Assembly: GCA_049521915.1 (NCBI GenBank)
Contig: JBEKOI010000273.1
Location: forward strand, 1-5,486
Direction of reading: 5' to 3'
From: Bog-756 sp049521915
GTDB taxonomy: Bacteria; Actinomycetota; Acidimicrobiia; Acidimicrobiales; RAAP-2
Length of the DNA stretch: 5,486 nucleotides
Of the stretch, positions 1-5,274 are shown one piece after another; the first letter of the stretch is position 1; every line of letters starts with the position of its first letter. Both the position numbers and the translations under genes were made by a program. The notes below the pieces were generated by a model. The model searched no databases. It was not told where the DNA came from and saw only the letters and a program-made list of their open reading frames with translations.

Positions 1-1
1 C

Positions 2-580
2 ACCACCGATCCCGAGGCCCTGGGCCGGGCCGTGTCCGTGGCCGAGGACCGGTTCGGTGGGCTCGATGCCATGGTGGCGGTGGCCGGGGTCATCGCCGGC
101 GGCGTGCCCCTGTGGGAGATGCCCGGTGACCAGCTGGGCGCCGTGCTCGGGGTGGACCTCGGTGGCCCGATCACCGCGGCCCGGGTCGGGATCCCCGCAC
201 TGCTCCGTCGCCCCGCGCCCCGCCAGGGCCGGTTCCTCGCCGTCGCCTCGGCCGCGGCCACCCGGGGTCTGCCCAGGCTGGCCGCCTACGGCGCGGCCAA
301 GGCGGGGGTGGCCGGACTCGTCCGGGGCCTGGCCGCCGAGCTCGCCGGCACCGGGATCACCGCCAACGCGGTCAGCCCGGGCTCGACGGCCACCGCCATG
401 CTGGACGAGAGTGCCCGCCTGTACGGCCTCGACGACCCTCGATCGTTTGCCGACCAGCAGCCGGTCGGTCGCCTCCTCGCCCCCGAGGAGGTGGCGGCGG
501 CATTGGTGTGGCTGGCCGGGACGGACAGCGGGGCCCTGACCGGGGCGGTGATCCCGGTGGACGGCGGTCTCTCGTTGTGA
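2..580 (+). CDS. SDR-family oxidoreductase, probably mycofactocin-associated (5' end missing)
   Basis: C-terminal 192 residues of a classical short-chain dehydrogenase/reductase, read in the frame starting at base 2. The N-terminal Rossmann segment with the TGxxxGxG cofactor loop lies upstream of the window. Visible motifs (numbered from the first residue here): an NNAG-like strand end, AVAGV at 26-30; the catalytic triad Ser83, Tyr96 and Lys100 with the normal 13-residue Ser-Tyr spacing and YxxxK; the SPG turn at 125-127; and the family C-terminal ending VDGG. The position usually held by the fourth catalytic residue, Asn (vNLxG), reads VDLGG, so it is Asp52. Family role: NAD(P)-dependent oxidation of an alcohol or reduction of a carbonyl in the cytoplasm; the substrate cannot be read from sequence. 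Its stop overlaps the start of an mftF-like gene, which supports a mycofactocin-dependent SDR, a group in which the nicotinamide cofactor is bound tightly and recycled through mycofactocin. The GTG at 32 is internal and is not the real start. Confidence 0.9.
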   Translation, partial: TTDPEALGRAVSVAEDRFGGLDAMVAVAGVIAGGVPLWEMPGDQLGAVLGVDLGGPITAARVGIPALLRRPAPRQGRFLAVASAAATRGLPRLAAYGAAKAGVAGLVRGLAAELAGTGITANAVSPGSTATAMLDESARLYGLDDPRSFADQQPVGRLLAPEEVAAALVWLAGTDSGALTGAVIPVDGGLSL

Positions 581-2067
581 CCCCGCTGCCGGAGGGGTTC
601 GGCCTGGTGCTCGACCGGTCGGTGCGGACCTTCCGGGACGGGACCGTCCTGGCCGGTGGACATCCCGGGAGGCTGATCACGCTGACGGCCGAAGGTGTCG
701 CCGCGCTGTCCTCATTGCTGGCCGGAGAACCGGCCGGCGACAGCTCCCGGCGGCTCGGCCGTCAGCTGGTCGATGCCGGGATGGCCCACCCGTGGTCGAC
801 GACGGTGACGCCCACCGGGGGCGCCAGGCCGGACCGCGGGTCCGATCTGACCGTGGTGGTGCCGGTCCACAACGCCGTCCCGTCACTCGACCGCTGCCTC
901 GGTTCGCTGGGGGCGGGGGTGGCGGTGGTGGTGGTCGACGATGGGTCCGATGAGCCCGACGCGGTGGCCCGGGTGTGCCGTCGCCACGGGGCCAGGTTGA
1001 TCCGCCGGGCGACGAACGGGGGCCCGGCGGCGGCGCGCAACCAGGCCCTGCAGGTGGTGGGCACCGATCTGGTGGCCTTCGTGGACAGCGACTGCAGGGT
1101 GACCGACGGGTGGCTCGGACACCTCGTCTGGATGTTCGACGATCCCGACCTCGGGGCGATCGCTCCGCGGGTCCGGCCCGATCACTCCGGCGGGAACGCC
1201 GCCCGGCGCGTGCTGACACGGTTCGCCGACGCGCACTCCGCCCTCGACATGGGACCGGTGCCGGGCGAGGTCGGCCCGGACAAGGCGGTCCGCTACGTGC
1301 CCACCGCGGCCCTGGTGGCGCGGCGGGAGGCGCTGGCCGCGGGCTTCGACCCCGCCCTCCGGGTGGGCGAGGACGTGGACCTGGTCTGGCGCCTGGCCGA
1401 CCGCGGCTGGCACGTCCGGTACGAGCCGGCATCGACCGTATTCCACGAGGAGCCGTCGACGTGGTCCCGGACGTTCGCTCGGCGCTTCCGGTACGGCACG
1501 TCGGCCGGTCCGCTGTCGAAGCGGCACCCGGGCCGGCTGCCCCCGGTTGAGCTCCGGCCCTGGCCGACAGCGGCCGCCGTTGCCTTCCTGACCGGCCGAC
1601 GTCCTACCGCGGCCGCGGTCGTGCTGGCGTCGGCCGCCCTCCTGGCCCGGCGCGTCCGTGACCGCGGCGTCCCCGCCTCGATCTGCGTTCGCTGGAGTGC
1701 AGAGGCGACGGCGTGGACGGTGGTGGGAGTGGGGCGAGCCGCCACCATGCTGGCCGCCCCGGTGTTGGTGGTGGCCCTGCTCCGCGGCAGGCGGGCCGCA
1801 GCACTGCTGCTTCTCGCCCCGGCGTTGGTCGAATGGTGGCGACGCCGCCCCGACCTCGATCCGCTCAGGTGGACACTGGCATCCATCGCCGACGACGTGG
1901 CCTACGGGGCAGGCGTCTGGGCCGGGTGCGTGCGGTGGCGATCGTTCGGGCCACTGGCCCCCACGCTCCCGATCAGGTCCCGGGGGCGGGGGCCGTCCCC
2001 GAGGGAGGATTCCGACCCGGCCGGCGATCGGAACGGCGGCCTGCGGGTGAGCGATCCGCGCCCCTAG
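577..2067 (+). CDS. mftF: Mycofactocin system glycosyltransferase MftF (GT2 family)
   Basis: 496 residues, close to the roughly 470 of mycobacterial MftF. Known role of the family: a membrane-associated glycosyltransferase that adds a short beta-1,4-glucose chain to the redox cofactor premycofactocin. Seen here: an N-terminal region of about 85 residues before the catalytic domain; the GT2 domain starting DLTVVVPVHN at 90-99; VVVDDGSDE at 118-126 (nucleotide-sugar binding); NGGPAAARNQA at 147-157; the metal-binding DxD in FVDSDC (Asp170, Asp172); a GEDVDLVWRL helix at 264-273 with the usual acceptor-site ED; and RRFRYG at 302-307. Hydrophobic stretches follow near 343-357, 388-402 and 407-418, suggesting C-terminal membrane attachment, then a polar tail of about 40 residues. 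GTG577 is chosen because it overlaps the SDR stop (GTGA) and places the family N-terminus directly at the start; an upstream in-frame GTG at 508 would add 23 residues overlapping the SDR gene. No strong RBS is seen, so translational coupling is likely. Confidence 0.92.
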   Translation: MTPLPEGFGLVLDRSVRTFRDGTVLAGGHPGRLITLTAEGVAALSSLLAGEPAGDSSRRLGRQLVDAGMAHPWSTTVTPTGGARPDRGSDLTVVVPVHNAVPSLDRCLGSLGAGVAVVVVDDGSDEPDAVARVCRRHGARLIRRATNGGPAAARNQALQVVGTDLVAFVDSDCRVTDGWLGHLVWMFDDPDLGAIAPRVRPDHSGGNAARRVLTRFADAHSALDMGPVPGEVGPDKAVRYVPTAALVARREALAAGFDPALRVGEDVDLVWRLADRGWHVRYEPASTVFHEEPSTWSRTFARRFRYGTSAGPLSKRHPGRLPPVELRPWPTAAAVAFLTGRRPTAAAVVLASAALLARRVRDRGVPASICVRWSAEATAWTVVGVGRAATMLAAPVLVVALLRGRRAAALLLLAPALVEWWRRRPDLDPLRWTLASIADDVAYGAGVWAGCVRWRSFGPLAPTLPIRSRGRGPSPREDSDPAGDRNGGLRVSDPRP

Positions 2068-2071
2068 GGGC
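2060..2071. repeat. 12-bp perfect palindrome holding both convergent stop codons
   Basis: GCCCCTAGGGGC is a perfect palindrome. Its central CTAG supplies the TAG stop of mftF (2065-2067) on the plus strand and the TAG stop of the methyltransferase (2066-2064) on the minus strand, so the two convergent genes overlap by four bases and have no intergenic space. In RNA it could form only a 4-bp stem with a CUAG loop, and no T-tract follows on either side, so it is a poor intrinsic terminator. Confidence 0.6.
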
Positions 2072-3002
2072 TGTACCGGACGATCCCGAAGAATTTTCTG
2101 CGATCCATGAGCAGCAGCGGCGCCAGCTCGTGACTTCGGCAGAAGTCGGCGAAGGCGTAGGACGCATCAACGTCATCCGAGGCCATGAGACCGCCCGGCC
2201 GTAGTCGCTCGGCCGCCACGCCCAACTCGGCGGTCTGCCAGCGGAAGGTGTGCAGACTGTCGTGGATGAAGAGGTCGAGAGGCGGAAGTCCACGTGCGTA
2301 CTCCAGCAGAGATCCGGCCGCTTTGGTCCGGTCGATCACATGCAGATCCCAGGCTTCCCGTTCCTCCGGATGAACAAGTGCACCGACATCGGAAGCGATG
2401 TCGGTGCTGTGGAGGGTGCCGGAGCCGTTGCGCTCGAGGGCATTGAGCATGATGAAGCTCGAAACCCCGTTGGCGACTCCTGTTTCCCAGATGTGGTCCG
2501 GCTTGCCGGCGCGGACGATGCCGTAGAGCAGCCGTGCCGTCCCCTCCTCGACGGCATAATTGGCGGGGTACGCCAGCCCCACGGTTCGCCGGGATTCCAA
2601 CGTGGCCAGAATCTCAGCAAACTCCTCCCGGTAGGTCGAGACGGATGCGCTCGGAAACAACTCCAGAAGGAGGTCGTCTGCTTCCGTGTAGACCTCACCG
2701 GCCTCATTGACCAGCTGGCCGAGCACGGGGGTCCCGAAGCGATGCTGGATTCGTTCCCAGAGCCCGTGTCGGATGAGACCGGCCCGTTGGCGAGCAAGCT
2801 GGGATGCCCTGCCGAATCGAATTGATTCGGCTGTTCGGTTCAAGGTGCCCACGCCCGTTGGAGGATAGCTGGCGCGAAGCCTGCATCGCGGTTCGGATGG
2901 CTCCGCCGCCGAAGCCGCGAGCTCCCGGTGTGGTCCCACCGTGCCAGCCGGAGCGTAGGGCGGTGCGTAGGGCTCTGTGCTCACCTGGTTCCTCGGAAAC
3001 AT
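2064..3002 (-). CDS. Class I SAM-dependent methyltransferase
   Basis: 312 residues from the chosen ATG at 3002. The C-terminal 200 residues are a Rossmann-type methyltransferase of the Methyltransf_24 kind. Motif I (SAM glycine loop) is IWETGVANG around 171-179; the acidic end of strand 2 is HSTDI at 198-202; DLFIHDSLHTF at 243-253 matches the D..fiDg.H.y pattern of the family; LRPGGLMASDDV at 267-278 is the post-II motif. Role: methyl transfer from SAM, cytoplasmic; the acceptor is unknown. Related folds methylate sugars and small molecules. Start: ATG3002 has AAGGA six bases upstream. GTG2984, in frame 18 bases later, has its own GAGG and gives the natural-looking VSTEP N-terminus (306 aa). 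GTG2852 (262 aa) would remove a low-complexity leader but has no visible RBS. The open frame back to 3257 would overlap the divergent gene and is rejected. Convergent with mftF and divergent from the GT-C gene. GC looks lower than in the MFT genes. Confidence 0.88.
   Translation of the reverse strand: MFPRNQVSTEPYAPPYAPAGTVGPHRELAASAAEPSEPRCRLRASYPPTGVGTLNRTAESIRFGRASQLARQRAGLIRHGLWERIQHRFGTPVLGQLVNEAGEVYTEADDLLLELFPSASVSTYREEFAEILATLESRRTVGLAYPANYAVEEGTARLLYGIVRAGKPDHIWETGVANGVSSFIMLNALERNGSGTLHSTDIASDVGALVHPEEREAWDLHVIDRTKAAGSLLEYARGLPPLDLFIHDSLHTFRWQTAELGVAAERLRPGGLMASDDVDASYAFADFCRSHELAPLLLMDRRKFFGIVRYSP
2380..2407. repeat. Perfect 12-bp inverted repeat with 4-base loop inside the methyltransferase gene
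   Basis: GCACCGACATCG (2380-2391) is followed by GAAG (2392-2395) and the exact reverse complement CGATGTCGGTGC (2396-2407). In the methyltransferase mRNA this would be a 12-bp stem with a CUUC loop, within codons for the motif-II region (STDIASDVGA). No T-tract follows on either strand, so it does not look like an intrinsic terminator. Confidence 0.7.
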
Positions 3003-3024
3003 CCGGGTTCCTTGGAAACATCCG
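2987..3024. repeat. Tandem 19-bp direct repeat, 18/19 identical, with TTCCNNGGAA cores
   Basis: Unit 1 (2987-3005) and unit 2 (3006-3024) are adjacent and differ at one base (C at 2994 versus T at 3013). Each contains the dyad TTCCNNGGAA (2989-2998 and 3008-3017), centres 19 bp apart. Read on the minus strand, each unit contains an RAGGAA Shine-Dalgarno-like sequence placed 4-5 bases before an in-frame methyltransferase start: AAGGAA before ATG3002, GAGGAA before GTG2984. Read on the plus strand, the repeat lies 55-92 bases upstream of the GT-C start. It may therefore be a duplicated translation initiation site, a paired operator, or both. Confidence 0.65.
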
Positions 3025-3042
3025 AGGTCAGCATGCGATACT
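3012..3042 (+). promoter_or_regulatory. Candidate promoter of the GT-C gene
   Basis: A -35-like TTGGAA (3012-3017, inside repeat unit 2) and a -10-like GATACT (3037-3042) are separated by 19 bases, longer than the ideal 17. Alternatively GGAAAC at 3014-3019 with 16 bases to CGATAC resembles an ECF-type layout. Initiation near 3049 would give a leader of about 30 bases. On the opposite strand AAGTAT at 3043-3038 could serve as a -10 for the methyltransferase. Assignment is by eye only. Confidence 0.25.
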
Positions 3043-3066
3043 TGATGGCTGGTGACCACGGGGGGC

Positions 3067-3072
3067 AGGGAG
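3067..3072 (+). promoter_or_regulatory. Ribosome binding site deciding ATG3079
   Basis: AGGGAG lies six bases before ATG3079. The earlier in-frame GTG at 3052 has no comparable sequence at the right distance, so ATG3079 is preferred as the start of the membrane protein. Confidence 0.55.
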
Positions 3073-3078
3073 AGTGGG

Positions 3079-5166
3079 ATGGGAGTGATCACGGAGAACC
3101 TCCCGTTGGGGGCTTCGCCCGCAACGGGGTCCGACAAGGCCGCCGTGCGCCAGAGGGCGTCGAGTACGGACGAGGCTGAGGCCGGTTCGGCGTCACCCCA
3201 CGGCCGGCGGGCGCTGCTCTTCTCCGGGCTTGCGTACCTCGGTCTCTCGGTCTTCATCTGGTCGAACGTGTGGACGAGTCATCCGACGTCCGTCACCACC
3301 TGTGGCTGCGGCGACCCGTCCCAGTTCATCTGGTTCATCGAATGGCCGGCCTACGCCATCTCCCATGGGCTGGATCCGACCTTCTCGACGGCCCTGCACT
3401 ACCCCGTCGGCGTCAATATGTTGGCTTTCGTCAGCGTGTTCGCCATCGGTGTGCCTCTGGCTCCGATCACCTGGGTCTTCGGCCCGGTCGCCAGCCTGAA
3501 CGTGGCGGTGACCCTCGCCCCGGTTCTGTCGGCGCTGGCCATGTACGTGCTTCTTCGCCGGTGGGTCACCTGGATGCCGGCGGCGTTCATCGGTGGCCTG
3601 TTCTACGGTTTCTCTCCTTTTATCGTGGTCAGCCTGACCAATTCCGATCTGAACCTCGGGATGCTGGTGGTCCCTCCGTTGTTCCTTGCGTGTCTGGACG
3701 AACTACTGGTCCGGCAGCGGCGGCGACCGGTCGTGATCGGGGTCGCGCTCGGCCTGCTCGTGACGCTGCAGTTCTTCATCGCCACCGAAATCCTGGCCAT
3801 CACCGTGATCATGGGGGCCGTCGGCGTCGCCATCCTGGTTGGATACGCCGCCTGGCGCCACCGCGACGCCGTCCGCAGCCGGGCCCGGCACGCCATCGTG
3901 GGCCTGGCCGCCGGCGTGGTCACGGCCGTGGTGCTCCTCGCCGTCCCGACATGGGTCGCCTTGGCCGGACCGGCCCACTTCTCCGGCCCGATCTGGCCGT
4001 ACGGCAAATACGACGACCTGCGGAACAAACCTACCTACCTCGGCTACTACGTCCACGGCTGGCCGGCGTCGTTCACACACCTCCTGACCACCCTGGCCCA
4101 TACGTCCGTGGGTGGGAATCAGGGGCCCGTTCTGTCATTCCAGTATTTCGGATACGGGGTGATCATCGTGTTGATCGGTGGCCTGATCGCCTGGCGCCGC
4201 GACCGACGGCTGTGGCTGTTCGGGGCGATCGTCGTGGCCTCTGTCATCGTGTCCTTGGGTGTGGGCAGAAGTCTGGCCGACAAACTGCCGCAAGTGGAGA
4301 ATCTCGTCCCCTACCGGTTCGTCCTCGTCACCTACCTCGCCGCGGCGGTCATGTTGGGGTTGATCCTCGAGCACGTCTATGTGGCCGTGAACCAGTTTGC
4401 CGAACACGCGCACAAACGATCGCAGGGGCGTCCGGCGAATGACGCACGGCCCTGGTGGCAACGACGAGCAGGGGCCGCGGTTGCTCTCGTCGTGGCGGCG
4501 ATTGCCATCGTCCCACCGGCTGTCTACCTCGCGCCCTCGATTCCCATCACCACCCAGCCGGTGGACGTTCCCACCTGGTTCCGCACCGTTGCCCCGCACT
4601 TGCAGGGACATCAGATCCTCCTCGTGCTTCCCGCGCCGTTCCTTGCCCCCGATAACGCCATGACGTGGCAGGCGATGAGCGGAATGCACTTCTCCATGGT
4701 CGGGTCGAGTGGTCCCGCCGGGATACTCCAACGGGTGGTGAAAGAGCAAGCCGGTGCGGCAATCCTGTCCGACGTGTCTGAGCCCGTCGGCGCGCCCGAG
4801 GCCAACAGCGCAATCGAGACCATTCAAGTTCACCACACCATCAAGCCGGACTACATCCCCGAGCTCCGACAAGCCCTCGACGAGTGGGGGGTCACGATGG
4901 TGGTCATACCGGATCAACGCGACCTTCCGCTCTACGACCAGATGCCCTCCGTCACCTTCGCCGCCGCTCTGGTCTCGGCGTCCACGGGGCAGCGACCGCT
5001 CCACCAGGCGAATGCCTGGGTCTGGACCGGAGTGGAACACGCGCCACCACCGGTGATCTCGTCCAGCGCGCATTTTTCGGCTTGCATCAAAGGTTTGCCG
5101 CCCCACGGTGAGGCCGCCGTGGTCAAAGCGACGGGGTGTGTCCTCGATGCCACCCCATCACCCTGA
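3079..5166 (+). CDS. Polytopic membrane protein, GT-C glycosyltransferase-like
   Basis: 695 residues from ATG3079 (704 from GTG3052). A polar N-terminus of about 40 residues is followed by roughly 11-12 hydrophobic segments, near 45-63, 113-137, 140-159, 165-185, 194-211, 218-238, 240-258, 272-294, 351-371, 379-395, 411-431 and 464-484, then an extracytoplasmic domain of about 205 residues. The first large loop after TM1 has the pattern of lipid-sugar-dependent GT-C enzymes (PMT/ArnT/YfhO-like): an acidic residue in CGCGDPSQFIW (Asp79), then W.aYAiSHGlDP and a loop P.GvN, followed by a small-residue-rich GGLFYGFSP segment at 172-180. By analogy it would move a sugar from a polyprenyl-phosphate carrier onto an acceptor outside the membrane; neither donor nor acceptor can be named, and a non-catalytic or transport role is possible. 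Cys75 and Cys77 flank the putative catalytic loop. It is divergent from the methyltransferase and probably transcribed alone. I do not recognise a named gene. Confidence 0.85.
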   Translation: MGVITENLPLGASPATGSDKAAVRQRASSTDEAEAGSASPHGRRALLFSGLAYLGLSVFIWSNVWTSHPTSVTTCGCGDPSQFIWFIEWPAYAISHGLDPTFSTALHYPVGVNMLAFVSVFAIGVPLAPITWVFGPVASLNVAVTLAPVLSALAMYVLLRRWVTWMPAAFIGGLFYGFSPFIVVSLTNSDLNLGMLVVPPLFLACLDELLVRQRRRPVVIGVALGLLVTLQFFIATEILAITVIMGAVGVAILVGYAAWRHRDAVRSRARHAIVGLAAGVVTAVVLLAVPTWVALAGPAHFSGPIWPYGKYDDLRNKPTYLGYYVHGWPASFTHLLTTLAHTSVGGNQGPVLSFQYFGYGVIIVLIGGLIAWRRDRRLWLFGAIVVASVIVSLGVGRSLADKLPQVENLVPYRFVLVTYLAAAVMLGLILEHVYVAVNQFAEHAHKRSQGRPANDARPWWQRRAGAAVALVVAAIAIVPPAVYLAPSIPITTQPVDVPTWFRTVAPHLQGHQILLVLPAPFLAPDNAMTWQAMSGMHFSMVGSSGPAGILQRVVKEQAGAAILSDVSEPVGAPEANSAIETIQVHHTIKPDYIPELRQALDEWGVTMVVIPDQRDLPLYDQMPSVTFAAALVSASTGQRPLHQANAWVWTGVEHAPPPVISSSAHFSACIKGLPPHGEAAVVKATGCVLDATPSP
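3102..3128 (+). repeat. Strong potential RNA hairpin just inside the GT-C coding sequence
   Basis: CCCGTTG (3102-3108) pairs with CAACGGG (3122-3128). After one G-G mismatch, GGG (3110-3112) pairs with CCC (3118-3120) around a CTTCG loop. It lies over codons 8-17 of the membrane protein. No T-tract follows. Confidence 0.4.
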
Positions 5167-5274
5167 ATTTCGGCCACGCTCCGTCACCCGACTGCCACCC
5201 CGGGTCAGCAGGCGAGACGCCGCGACCTGCATCCCGCCTTCGAAAACGACCGATACTGTGCAATACTTTTAGCT
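5167..5274. other. Intergenic region, no clear terminator
   Basis: 108 bases between the GT-C stop and the next start. ACCCG (5186-5190) can pair with CGGGT (5201-5205) across a 10-base loop, but there is no T-run, so a terminator is not supported. The last 25 bases are AT-rich compared with everything else nearby and hold two ATACT boxes (5253-5257 and 5263-5267). Confidence 0.5.
5239..5274 (+). promoter_or_regulatory. Candidate promoter for a leaderless pentapeptide-repeat gene
   Basis: AATACT (5262-5267) is a -10-like hexamer that ends seven bases before the A of ATG5275, the distance expected if transcription starts on the first base of the start codon. A poor -35 (TTCGAA, 5239-5244) sits 17 bases upstream. 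No Shine-Dalgarno sequence is present in the 20 bases before the ATG, which supports leaderless translation, common in actinobacteria. A second GATACT at 5252-5257 would give a leader of about 10 bases. Confidence 0.35.

Noticed and set aside
883..1527. Minus-strand open frame opposite the mftF catalytic domain
   Set aside because: The plus-strand frame carries all GT2 motifs; this frame is Arg/Pro/Gly/His-rich with no recognisable domain.
2250..2825. Plus-strand open frame (191 codons) opposite the methyltransferase
   Set aside because: The minus-strand frame contains the SAM-binding motifs in order; the plus frame has no family pattern.
2804..3179. Two small plus-strand frames (83 codons each) before the GT-C gene
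   Set aside because: No convincing RBS or composition; they overlap the methyltransferase N-terminus and the GT-C start.
3003..3257. N-terminal extension of the methyltransferase frame up to 3257
   Set aside because: It would overlap the divergent membrane-protein gene by about 180 bases, and the translation is low-complexity with no family likeness; starts at 3002/2984 have RBS sequences.
4135..5106. Long minus-strand open frame (323 codons) antisense to the GT-C gene
   Set aside because: Its composition is dominated by Arg, Gly, Asp and His, as expected for an antisense frame of a high-GC gene; no motif or start signal is visible.
5186..5205. Possible terminator hairpin after the GT-C gene
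   Set aside because: Only five base pairs with a 10-base loop and no T-tract.
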